Source: Microthrixaceae bacterium (GTDB lineage: Bacteria; Actinomycetota; Acidimicrobiia; Acidimicrobiales; Microtrichaceae). From it: a stretch of 64,000 nucleotides of DNA. Position 1 is the stretch's first letter. Each line of letters opens with the position of its first letter. The stretch is taken from the NCBI GenBank assembly GCA_020637215.1, contig JACJWI010000008.1, forward strand, positions 84,466 through 148,465, written 5' to 3'. The notes beneath the pieces are model-generated. The model did no database searches. It was not told where the DNA came from and saw only the letters and a program-made list of their open reading frames with translations. The translations under genes were made by a program, and so were the position numbers. Below, one piece after another: positions 1 through 7,515 of this stretch.

Positions 1-1092
1 GCTGGTGCTCGGCGTCGCGGCCGACGCTCCGGGGAAGAACACCGTGCGGAACGCGGGCTTCATCCAGGTGAAGACGTGGCGACCGTTGACCTTGTCGCCG
101 AGGACGGTGATCGCGGGCCCGGGTCCCGGCGTCGAGGACCAATGGTTGCAGTCCTCCGGATCGGTGTCGGCCAGGTTCGTGTCGGTCAGGTCGGGGCGCT
201 TGAGCCGCCCGCAGAACAGGTTGGTCCCCTCGTCGGTGGCGATGGTCGCGTTCTCGATCACTCCGTCGGTCAGGGGAGGGACGACGTTGCCCGTGTAGGG
301 GATGAGGTGGTTGGCGTCCAGGGTCGACGACGCGTTCGTCATGGCGCACGGCGACTGGAGGTTGACGTCGCACACCTTGGGCGAGCCGGTCCCGTAGATG
401 GTGAGGGCGTGGTCGACACCCATCGAGTAGTTGATCCGCAACGAGTTGGCCTGGTCGCTCGATGTCGGCTTGAACAACGACAGCCGTCGGGCGTCGAAGG
501 ACCCGAAGTTGCCGCTGCTGCGAGAGGCGCACTCGACGTTGTTGCCGCCGTTCTCGATGCAGAGGTTCCCGCTGCCCGATGACGCCGCCACCGTCGCGGG
601 GATGATCCGGTCGTCGCGCTTGAGCTTGGCTTCGGCGACGGCGTCGGCCGACACGGCCATGTGATCCACCCCGATGACACCGGCGAACACCGTCGGCACC
701 TGCTTGTCGGGGATCCTCACCCGCACCCGGGTGAACGCCTCGTCGATCGAGATGCACTGATCACCGACCGCGTCGTCGGGTCGGTTGGCCAGGGCCTCGG
801 GATCCTGGCACCCGACCCAGTCCGAGGCGGGCACCCCGAAGTTCTGCTGCACGTAGGTCTTGGCGGTCGCGACAACGACAGCCGGGTCCGGAAGGTCCTG
901 TGCCGCGGCGAGCGCGGCGGCATCCGCGGTGGCCTGGGCCTGACGGCGTTGCTGGCGGCCGTTGGCCAGGTCGACCGCGATCGCGGCCATGGTGAGCATG
1001 AGCACCAGCAGCAGCGCCGCGAGCACGAGGAACGCACCGCGTTCGTCACGGCGTCTGCAGGCTGCGAGCCTCGTCGACCGCGTCAGCACCAC
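1..1092 (-). CDS. TadG-like pilus-assembly protein, 3' end off window
   Basis: The reading frame is open from a GTG at about 1092 to the left edge (364 codons) and continues outside the window. The N-terminus is Arg-rich and is followed by one hydrophobic segment (about residues 20-41, AFLVLAALLLVLMLTMAAIA). After it comes a polar stretch rich in Gln, Ala and Asp (QQRRQAQATADAAALAAAQ). This is the hallmark of the Tad/TadG-like N-terminal domain, which anchors Flp-type pilus assembly proteins in the membrane. The rest is extracytoplasmic with scattered cysteines. The GTG overlaps the end of the upstream TadE gene, so the two are translationally coupled. No ATG lies before the membrane segment, which is why I chose the GTG. 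The TadG-like assignment is good; the exact role is inferred. Confidence 0.75.
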   Translation of the reverse strand, partial: MVLTRSTRLAACRRRDERGAFLVLAALLLVLMLTMAAIAVDLANGRQQRRQAQATADAAALAAAQDLPDPAVVVATAKTYVQQNFGVPASDWVGCQDPEALANRPDDAVGDQCISIDEAFTRVRVRIPDKQVPTVFAGVIGVDHMAVSADAVAEAKLKRDDRIIPATVAASSGSGNLCIENGGNNVECASRSSGNFGSFDARRLSLFKPTSSDQANSLRINYSMGVDHALTIYGTGSPKVCDVNLQSPCAMTNASSTLDANHLIPYTGNVVPPLTDGVIENATIATDEGTNLFCGRLKRPDLTDTNLADTDPEDCNHWSSTPGPGPAITVLGDKVNGRHVFTWMKPAFRTVFFPGASAATPSTS

Positions 1093-1613
1093 GACCACCC
1101 CTGGCCCGTCAGCGGGGTGTCCTCGTAGGTGGCGATCGGATCGGTCTCGTCGATCGATTCGATGCGCATTGTCAACTTCGATCGGGCGACACCACCGTTC
1201 AGAACGGGAGAGAACAGCCCCGTGAGCGACCGGAACGGGTACATGACGCAGACCGTCACCTGCTCACCCGGGGCGTAGGTCGAAGGCAGCTCGATCCGCA
1301 CCTTGGTGTCGGCGGTGTTCAGACCGACGCGGGCCCGGGTCACGCAGGCCGCCCGGACCGACGAGGTGCCGCTCGTGCAGCCGTCGGTGCTCCAGTCGGC
1401 CACCACGATCTGGCGGGCACCTTCTCGGACTCCCTGACGAACCGAGTTGTAGTCGTTGAAGGCGTTCGAGAAGTCGATGATCCCCATGACGAGCAGGAGG
1501 AACAGCGGGACGACCAACGCGAACTCGACGATGGCCGCGCCTCGCTCGACCCTTGGACCCGGACGGGATTGGCGCCTGCGGCGGAACGGCTCGACCAACG
1601 GAGATCTCCTCAC
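1083..1613 (-). CDS. TadE-family pilus protein
   Basis: This 176-residue protein has a basic N-terminus, then a single hydrophobic helix at residues 25-46 that begins GAAIVEFALVVP. The Glu at position 30, inside the hydrophobic segment, is the prepilin-like signature of TadE/TadG minor pilins. The remainder is a small exported domain with paired cysteines (CTSGTSSVRAAC and a later CVMYP). TadE proteins act at the membrane in assembly of Flp/Tad adhesion pili. The gene overlaps the following TadG-like gene by about 10 bp. The core tad genes (ATPase, TadB/C) are not in the window and would be expected further left or elsewhere. Confidence 0.85.
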   Translation of the reverse strand: MRRSPLVEPFRRRRQSRPGPRVERGAAIVEFALVVPLFLLLVMGIIDFSNAFNDYNSVRQGVREGARQIVVADWSTDGCTSGTSSVRAACVTRARVGLNTADTKVRIELPSTYAPGEQVTVCVMYPFRSLTGLFSPVLNGGVARSKLTMRIESIDETDPIATYEDTPLTGQGWSWC

Positions 1614-1700
1614 TGACTCGTCAGGGAGAGCGCTCAGCAGGGATCTGCCGTTACACGGTGGATCGAGATTGGGTCGAACGACCTATTACGCCACCGAGCC

Positions 1701-1750
1701 GCTTTGTCCCGCACAGACGCGGCGATCACCGCGCCTGCGCGGGACAAAGC
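1701..1750. repeat. Family-A palindromic repeat, copy 1
   Basis: A 50-bp hairpin starts GCTTTGTCCCGC and ends with its exact complement GCGGGACAAAGC; the centre contains GATC. It lies 10 bp beyond the stop codon of the lipoprotein gene and before the 5' end of the TadE gene. Copies 2 and 3 are at 55620-55669 and 56386-56435. Sequence conservation between distant loci makes it an interspersed repeat rather than a one-off terminator. Confidence 0.85.
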
Positions 1751-1759
1751 GGGGAGAGG

Positions 1760-2719
1760 TCAGCTGCCGACGGCGGTCACGGTCCGGATCCAGCCACCTG
1801 TTCCGTCGGGGCTGAACACGACGACTGAGTTGCCCACGAACCCCGACAGCAGGATCCGACCGTCGGAGAGCACCAGCACGTTGTCCGCCGCCGCCTCCGG
1901 CGACCTTCCGACCAGCGCCGCGTGTCCGGTCGCGGGGTCGACCGCGTAGAGCGCCGGGTCGACGCCCTGGGCGATGTAGACGGTCCCGTCGGGACCGACG
2001 TCGACACCGACGGCGAAGGCCAGGCCCGTCCGACCCGGCTCGTCGAACTGCAACGGGATCACCTCGGTCGACCCCGTCGCCACGTCGATCGCGATCAGGC
2101 CTCCGGTCGATCCCAGCAGCGCCTCCACTCCCCCGGTCGGCGCGTAGAGCCGGCCGTCGGGTCCGAAGCCGAAGCCGTTGAGGACGGGCAGGCCGTCGGC
2201 GACCACCTCGACCGGCCCGCCGTCGAGCGGCACCCGGAGCAACCGGTCGTCGTCGGTGGTTCCGAAGCCGACGACGACCGCCTCGCCGCCGGGTTCGAGG
2301 GCGATCGGGTTGACGCCTCGACCGACGACGGCCAGGACGCCGACGGCGCCGTCGCGCTGAACCCGCACCACCGTCCCCTCACCGGCGCACGTGGCGATCA
2401 GCGATCCATCGGGAGCGACGACCACGTCATCGGTGTCGCACAGTCCGCCGTGGCGCTCGGCGATCCGACCGGTGTCGGGGTCGAACCGCAGCAGCTGATG
2501 GCCGAAGTAGTCGGCCGCCCACACGTTCCCGCCGACCGCGGTCGGGTCCTGGGCCATCCCGTTCAGTCCGACCGGCGCGACCTGCGGCACAGATCCGTTC
2601 GGCAGCGTCGACGGCACGGTGCAGCCGGACACGACCGCCACGGCCAGGACCGCTCCCGCCACGACAGCGGCCCGCACCGTGCGGACGAACCCCACGTTCT
2701 CCCCAGTTCCACGTCCCAT
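1760..2719 (-). CDS. Beta-propeller (SMP-30/NHL-like) lipoprotein, copy A
   Basis: The predicted product is a 319-residue secreted lipoprotein. The N-terminus has a basic stretch, a hydrophobic segment and a lipobox ending VVSGC (Cys33). The body repeats short strand motifs of the type G-x-D-G-x-x-Y/I-A (VVAPDGSLIATCAG, FGPDGRLYAPTGG, VGPDGTVYIAQG), typical of SMP-30/gluconolactonase/NHL beta-propellers. A longer in-frame extension upstream exists, but it would run through the divergent hydrolase gene, so I chose the ATG directly before the signal peptide. A near-identical copy, truncated by an ISL3 element, lies at 8895-9818. Ligand and role are unknown; binding of a small organic ligand at the cell surface is a guess. 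Confidence 0.8.
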   Translation of the reverse strand: MGRGTGENVGFVRTVRAAVVAGAVLAVAVVSGCTVPSTLPNGSVPQVAPVGLNGMAQDPTAVGGNVWAADYFGHQLLRFDPDTGRIAERHGGLCDTDDVVVAPDGSLIATCAGEGTVVRVQRDGAVGVLAVVGRGVNPIALEPGGEAVVVGFGTTDDDRLLRVPLDGGPVEVVADGLPVLNGFGFGPDGRLYAPTGGVEALLGSTGGLIAIDVATGSTEVIPLQFDEPGRTGLAFAVGVDVGPDGTVYIAQGVDPALYAVDPATGHAALVGRSPEAAADNVLVLSDGRILLSGFVGNSVVVFSPDGTGGWIRTVTAVGS

Positions 2720-4006
2720 GCGTCCAACTCTGGCACAACCCACGATCAGGACCCACCGGGAGCGACCCGGCCCGGAGGGGCAGGGGTAGGGTCGCCGACG
2801 GCGGGCCCGGCAGAGAGCCGGGCCCTGACCAGGGGGTGGACCATGACGGTGGACGGGACCTACGACCCGAGGTTCGAGTCGCTGCGGGAGCTGTTGGAGC
2901 AGACCCTCGACTCGGGCGAGGACCTGGGCGCGTCGATCGCTCTCGACGTCGACGGCGAGCTCCTCGTCGACATCTGGGGCGGATGGCGCGACCAGGACCG
3001 GGCCCACCCGTGGGAGCGCGACACGATCGTGAACGTCTGGTCCTGCACCAAGACCGTCACCAGCCTGGCGATGCTGATGCTCGCGTCGCGCGGGCAGCTC
3101 GACCTCGATGCGCCGGTGGCCGACTACTGGCCCGAGTTCGCCGCGGCCGGCAAGGACGGCGTGCTGGTCCGGCACCTGATGTCGCACACCTCGGGCGTGT
3201 CGGGCCTGGACCAGCCGGCCGTGCTCGAGGACCTCTACGACTGGGAGGGCTCGACCTCTCGCATGGCGTCCCAGGCCCCGTGGTGGGAGCCGGGCACCGC
3301 GTCGGGCTACCACGCCCTGAACTTCGGCCACCTCCTCGGCGAGGTCCTCCGCCGCATCACCGGACGCAGCCTGAAGCAGTTCGTGGCCGAGGAGATCGCC
3401 GGCCCGCTCGGCGCTGACTTCACCATCGGCGCCCCCGAGAGCGAGGTCTCACGGATCGCTCCGGTCGTCGCCCCTCCGCCCCTGCCGTTCGACCTCGAGA
3501 ACATCGATCTCGACAGCCCCCTGGCCCGGACCATGACGGGACCGCTCGCGGACGCGGACGCCGCCAACACCGCGGCGTGGCGTGCCGCCGACATCGGAGG
3601 CGCCAACGGCCACGGCAACGCCCGGTCCCTGGTCCGGATGCTGAGCGCCCTGTCGCTGGGCGGCACCGTCGACGGAGTGGAGCTGCTGGACCCCGCCACC
3701 ATCGAGCGGACCTTCGAGGTGCAGGCCGACGGGATCGACCTGGTCCTCGGCGTCCCGTTCCGCTTCGGCATCGGCTTCGGACTGACCGACCCCGGCAACT
3801 ACCCCGACATCCCCGGCGGCCGGATGCTGCACTGGGGCGGCTGGGGTGGGTCGTTCATCATCATGGATCTCGACCGCCGGACGACGTTCTCGTACACGAT
3901 GAACAAGATGGCCGCCGGCATCGTCGGATCCCCGACCGGAGAGGCCTACCTGCGCGCCGGGTACGCCGCCCTCGGGGTGGACGTTCCCGGACACGTCGTC
4001 GCGCTC
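1834..4006. repeat. 2.17-kb direct duplication, copy A
   Basis: This block matches 8933-11105 at a constant offset of 7,099 bp with no indel that I can see. It contains the lipoprotein gene (minus) and the serine hydrolase gene (plus) with their shared divergent promoter region. I count about a dozen base differences over the 1,167-bp hydrolase gene and a higher density in the lipoprotein gene. Homology begins just inside the lipoprotein 3' end and stops at the hydrolase stop codon. Confidence 0.95.
2803..2825 (+). promoter_or_regulatory. 5'-UTR hairpin upstream of serine hydrolase A
   Basis: Arms GGGCCCGGC and GCCGGGCCC (9 bp, perfect) surround the loop AGAGA. It lies 17 bp before the hydrolase ATG and just upstream of the AGGGGG ribosome-binding site. 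It is conserved in copy B (9902-9924). It could be an attenuator or mRNA-stability element; no function is shown by the sequence alone. Confidence 0.5.
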
Positions 4007-4009
4007 TAG
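2843..4009 (+). CDS. Serine hydrolase (beta-lactamase class C / EstB-like), copy A
   Basis: This 388-residue protein has no signal peptide. The catalytic S-x-x-K motif is S67-C-T-K70 (NVWSCTKTV). A second-motif Tyr lies at Y156 (SGYHALNFGH), and a C-terminal WGGWGG stretch replaces the usual KTG/HGG box. This combination fits the class-C-like esterase group (EstB, D-aminopeptidase or beta-lactamase-fold enzymes) rather than a true beta-lactamase. Such enzymes hydrolyse ester or amide bonds by an acyl-Ser intermediate. The ATG has an AGGGGGTGGACC ribosome-binding context. It is transcribed divergently from the beta-propeller lipoprotein. Copy B at 9942-11108 differs by one residue that I can find (Leu to Phe in NIDLDSP). 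Confidence 0.85.
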   Translation: MTVDGTYDPRFESLRELLEQTLDSGEDLGASIALDVDGELLVDIWGGWRDQDRAHPWERDTIVNVWSCTKTVTSLAMLMLASRGQLDLDAPVADYWPEFAAAGKDGVLVRHLMSHTSGVSGLDQPAVLEDLYDWEGSTSRMASQAPWWEPGTASGYHALNFGHLLGEVLRRITGRSLKQFVAEEIAGPLGADFTIGAPESEVSRIAPVVAPPPLPFDLENIDLDSPLARTMTGPLADADAANTAAWRAADIGGANGHGNARSLVRMLSALSLGGTVDGVELLDPATIERTFEVQADGIDLVLGVPFRFGIGFGLTDPGNYPDIPGGRMLHWGGWGGSFIIMDLDRRTTFSYTMNKMAAGIVGSPTGEAYLRAGYAALGVDVPGHVVAL

Positions 4010-4018
4010 CGTCCTGCG

Positions 4019-4417
4019 TCAGATGTTCGTTAGGTATTTCTTGAGGCTGTCGAGGATCTGGTCGGCTGTCTTGTGCCAGACGAAGGGCTTGGGGTTCTCG
4101 TTCCAGCCGGCGACCCATGCGTCGAGATCCGCGGTGAGTTCTTTGATGTTGCGGTGAGCTGAACGTTGGAGCTTCTTCGTGGTGAGCTCGGCGAACCAGC
4201 GTTCGACCAGGTTCAGCCATGAGCTGCTGGTCGGGGTGAAGTGGAACGTGAAGCGTGGGTGTACCAGGAGCCAGCGGTGGATGGAGGGGGTCTTGTGGGT
4301 GCTGGCGTTGTCCAGCACGACGTGTACGGCGAGGTCGTCGGGGACGTTCGCATCGATGAGGTCGAGGAACTGGCGGAACTCGACGCGAACCGGGCGGTCG
4401 CCGAGATCGACTCGTCG
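4019..4417 (-). pseudogene. IS630-family transposase, 5'-truncated remnant
   Basis: Only the C-terminal third of an IS630-family DDE transposase is present. It reads in one frame from about 4417 (VEFRQFLDLIDANVP) through HVVLDNASTHKTP, FHFTPTSSSWLNLVERWF and NPKPFVWHKTADQIL to a stop at 4019. The second catalytic Asp (in LDNASTHK) and the final Glu (in NLVERWF) are visible, but the N-terminal helix-turn-helix and the first Asp are missing. Upstream of about 4417 the frame no longer resembles the family, and the next gene's stop codon is at 4445. It is probably inactive. It marks past insertion at the edge of duplication copy A. Confidence 0.85.
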
Positions 4418-4444
4418 CCCCAGAGCTGCTGCCCAAACCCGCCG

Positions 4445-5329
4445 TCAGTCCATCCACGTCTGCTGCGGGCGGGACGCGACGTCGCCCTCTGTCCCCTCGA
4501 CCACTCGGGCGAATGCACCAGTGCTCCGGGCCTCGATCGCTTGGACCAAGTCCATGATGCACAACGGCCGGTCACCCACATCGCAGATGACCTCGCCGTC
4601 GATCTCGTCCTCGATGATCGTCAACAGCTCAGCGACGCCGATCGAGTCGAGTCCGAGATCTTCGAGCAGGCGAAAGCCTCCAGGAAGGTCGTCCGGTGTC
4701 TCCACATCCAACTGGCCAAGCGCGAGAGCGACCACTTCTCGGGCAGTCAGGGCATCGGAATCAAGTCCCTGCCGAGATCGCCTAAACTCCTCTGCCCACA
4801 GGGCATAGAGCTCGACATCGCGAATCCGACCTCGGATCCTCGCCTGAGCGCGCAGAGTTCCCTCGTGAACCAGCGGAGCGACACGGGCGAGTCCGCCTGC
4901 AACGTCAGCCGGCATCTCGATCGTCAGCTTACGCAGACCAATGACATCGAATGCGTAGGTGCAGAAGAGCCGAAGCGCATCACCTGCGATCGCCGACACG
5001 TTGACGATTCGCTGATCGAAGAAGGCCGAGATGCTCGCAACTTGGGACACCTCGTCGACGTTGTACAGCCCGACGTATCCGACCAGAGGCGGATCGGCTC
5101 CGCGGCCGGCAACGGCGAACGACGCCACGCTGGCATCCCAGATCGCTTGGCTGAATGCATCCAACGACACCGTCCGCCCGCGGGTCCTCCACGACTGTGC
5201 GGCACCACCTCGGAGGGCAATCTCGTACAGCGGTTCGATCGGCACCAGGCCGACAGGAACGAGCTCAGCGACCATCCCCAGCAACGAAACGACACTGGTG
5301 TTCGCAGCCCCTTGGGCCTCCGCCGACAT
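4445..5329 (-). CDS. GNAT acetyltransferase fused to an acyl carrier protein
   Basis: The product has 294 residues with two domains. The N-terminal part (about 10-185) looks like a RimJ/RimL-type GNAT transferase; the diagnostic stretch is EGTLRAQARIRGRIRDVELY followed by LWAEEF. The C-terminal part (about 195-270) is an acyl carrier domain with the phosphopantetheine motif LGLDSIGVAELL (Ser about 229) and a following acidic helix. I chose the ATG at 5329 because GGGGAG lies seven bases upstream; a start at 5344, overlapping the previous gene by 11 bp, is also possible. It lies directly downstream of a lipoprotein gene and an exported-protein gene on the same strand. I infer that an acyl chain is loaded on the carrier and moved by the GNAT domain; the substrate is unknown. 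Confidence 0.75.
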   Translation of the reverse strand: MSAEAQGAANTSVVSLLGMVAELVPVGLVPIEPLYEIALRGGAAQSWRTRGRTVSLDAFSQAIWDASVASFAVAGRGADPPLVGYVGLYNVDEVSQVASISAFFDQRIVNVSAIAGDALRLFCTYAFDVIGLRKLTIEMPADVAGGLARVAPLVHEGTLRAQARIRGRIRDVELYALWAEEFRRSRQGLDSDALTAREVVALALGQLDVETPDDLPGGFRLLEDLGLDSIGVAELLTIIEDEIDGEVICDVGDRPLCIMDLVQAIEARSTGAFARVVEGTEGDVASRPQQTWMD

Positions 5330-5333
5330 ATAG

Positions 5334-6020
5334 TCACTCCCCATCGGGTTCGCACCTTCCCTCCGCGACAACAGTCGGATCACAGATGATCACCTGAGAA
5401 TCCGGAAACCGAGCCGTTCGGACCTGGTCGCCCTCGGAGTACTCAACGACCAGACCCTTGGCGACAGCCTTGGCCACCCCGGCGTCTCGCCTCAACTTGA
5501 AGACAGGAGACGCATCGTTCTCCTGGTCAAACGCAACATTCGACGTGCTATCTGCTTGTCCAGGACCCGCAGGCGGTATCTCGTATCCGTCCACCGAGCG
5601 CGCTTCGAGTGACAAGTCCGGGTTGCCGACTCCAACAAGCGTCGGCGTCAGCCATCCCAGATACATCGCGTTTCCCAGAGCCTGAGCTTGTGGACCGATC
5701 ATGCGAACGTCGGCGACGTCCAACCCAATGGTCTGCTCGAATCGGACGGTGCGAACCACTATTGGACCGGCCGAGTTGTTGCGCAGGGTCGCAGGGATCG
5801 CAGTCACCCAGTCCGTGTCTGAAGCATCGAGTGCCCCGTAGAAGTCAGCCCAGAGTCCGATGAGCTGGCCACTAGACGCGGTTGCGGTCGTGCTCGTCGC
5901 GGTCAGTGGCGGCCGGTCGGGTTCTGGATCAGAGCACCCAACGCCGACGACGGCCACAGAAGCGACAACTAGCGCCGTCACCAGCGGACATCGAGCGCGT
6001 CGCAACGGGGCGACCGTCAC
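5334..6020 (-). CDS. Lipoprotein of unknown function
   Basis: The protein has 228 residues with a basic start, a hydrophobic core and a lipobox VVGVGC (Cys about 29), then a Thr/Ser-rich linker. The body contains a beta-rich segment (LRNNSAGPIVVRTVRFEQ) like an immunoglobulin-type or DUF-type extracellular domain. I do not recognise the family. It sits 4 bp after the 446-residue exported-protein gene and immediately before the GNAT-ACP gene, all on the minus strand. The three are therefore probably one transcription unit. Confidence 0.7.
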   Translation of the reverse strand: MTVAPLRRARCPLVTALVVASVAVVGVGCSDPEPDRPPLTATSTTATASSGQLIGLWADFYGALDASDTDWVTAIPATLRNNSAGPIVVRTVRFEQTIGLDVADVRMIGPQAQALGNAMYLGWLTPTLVGVGNPDLSLEARSVDGYEIPPAGPGQADSTSNVAFDQENDASPVFKLRRDAGVAKAVAKGLVVEYSEGDQVRTARFPDSQVIICDPTVVAEGRCEPDGE

Positions 6021-6023
6021 AGA

Positions 6024-7364
6024 TCAGGCGTAGCCGTAGACGGCGAACACGCCGGACATCTGCGGGTCACCGCCCGGGCTCCCGTAGCCGGTGATGTACT
6101 TCGGCCCACTTGTGGCGGGATTCTTCCACTTGCGAGTCACCGTACTTCCCGAGGAGTTCGACGTGGACACTTGCACGCCTCCGCTCAGAACTGAGGCGCC
6201 GATCGTTGCCTCAAATGCGGAGGTGACTGTCGTGGTGACGCCAGATGACCGACCGATCGTCTGCCCAACCAACAGAGTCCGAGTCGTTCCTGTAGGTGCA
6301 ACGGGATCGGCTCCAGCAGCGAAGAACGTCACGTCGCCAGTCCAGCTGTGAGGCTGCATCGAGTAGACCGAGAACCACAGCCCGGGAGTTGAAGGTGGGG
6401 TCGAGTTGCTGTACCAGCAGCTCGAGTGACGGTATCGACGGTAGTTGTACTTCACTAGGAGCCGAGCATCCCGGAAGGTGCCGTCGCCCTGGATCTCAGA
6501 CTCACCGAACGCAGAGTTCGTGGTCGCAACGCTCGCTGTCACACTGCCAGCAACCGAGAACGGACCGGCTGACGCACCGACCTTCGCGCCGACGGAACTC
6601 GACGTGGTGGTGGTGCGCTGGAACGTCCCCGTCTCCTTGGGCGCACCGTTGCCGACCAGATACTTGCCGATGGTCAACCACGTCTGACCAGCTGCCTCGT
6701 AGAACGTGGACCCCGTGCAGTAGAAGCCTGAGGGCACTCCCACCGCGGCAGCGGCGGCGGTGGGGGACTTGGCCGTCGTCGACGCCTCAACCGCTCGGAG
6801 CACTTCGGGCGGCGATGCCGTCATCTCGACGACCGACGTCGGCACGTCGACCGATGCAGCTCGGCTCTTTCCGAGCCCATCGGGGTCGGTCTCGACCGCC
6901 TCCCAGGCGCCATCCGATTCGGCCGCGCCGCGCACGACTTGCCGTGCGTCGGCGTTCCAGGTGGCATCAACGAAGCTGACACCGATCTGGCGCCCTTCGT
7001 CACCGCTGGCGGTGATCATCAGGCGGACGCGTCCGTCCTTCGACATGGCGGACTTGGTCCAACTTCCAGGCGCTGCTCGCACCTCGGCCACTCCGTTGCT
7101 GCCGATCGTCGCTTGGCCGAGGATGGTCGGAGGGGCGCCATCGCCGGGTTCCAGCATTCGTTCTGCGGCTGGCAGGGCATGGACGACAACCGCGCCGGTG
7201 CCGACGAGATCAGCGACCTTCCCGCTCCAGATCAGCGGCGCGTTAGCGTCGCTGACCTCCGCGCGCTGGACCTCCGAGGCCCCAGCCACCTGAGCGGCGG
7301 GAATCACCGCAGCCAGGGCGGCCCCGGCAGCGAGTGCGCGGGCAAAGCTCTTTGAGAGTGGCAT
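6024..7364 (-). CDS. Secreted protein with alternating beta region, possible pore-former
   Basis: This 446-residue protein has a Sec signal (residues 1-29, ending AAQVAGASE) and no lipobox. The ATG at 7364 is preceded by GGAAGGGATCGAG, a good ribosome-binding site. From about residue 200 the chain has long Ser/Thr/Val/Gly runs with alternating polarity (VGAKVGASAGPFSVAGSVTA) and a single CYS-x-x-SSCWYS region. That pattern recalls the amphipathic hairpins of aerolysin-like pore-forming proteins, but I cannot match a family, so this is a low-confidence inference. It is the first gene of a three-gene unit with the lipoprotein and GNAT-ACP genes. The upstream 150 bp (7365-7515) hold only its promoter region; beyond that is an ISL3 element. 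Confidence 0.65.
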   Translation of the reverse strand: MPLSKSFARALAAGAALAAVIPAAQVAGASEVQRAEVSDANAPLIWSGKVADLVGTGAVVVHALPAAERMLEPGDGAPPTILGQATIGSNGVAEVRAAPGSWTKSAMSKDGRVRLMITASGDEGRQIGVSFVDATWNADARQVVRGAAESDGAWEAVETDPDGLGKSRAASVDVPTSVVEMTASPPEVLRAVEASTTAKSPTAAAAAVGVPSGFYCTGSTFYEAAGQTWLTIGKYLVGNGAPKETGTFQRTTTTSSSVGAKVGASAGPFSVAGSVTASVATTNSAFGESEIQGDGTFRDARLLVKYNYRRYRHSSCWYSNSTPPSTPGLWFSVYSMQPHSWTGDVTFFAAGADPVAPTGTTRTLLVGQTIGRSSGVTTTVTSAFEATIGASVLSGGVQVSTSNSSGSTVTRKWKNPATSGPKYITGYGSPGGDPQMSGVFAVYGYA

Positions 7365-7515
7365 CTCGATCCCTTCCGTTGATCTGCGCCCCAATCGCAG
7401 ACTTGCCGAGCGAGTCACTCGGGACCGGGACCGTAACACCGCTCACGGACTGTGTGCGTGCCGATGGCATCACATTGTTGAGCTGCATCGACCATCTGAT
7501 GACCCGAGGAAATGC

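Noticed and set aside
2843..4009. True beta-lactamase resistance gene
   Set aside because: No signal peptide, and the third motif is WGGWGG rather than KTG; it fits esterase-like class-C relatives.
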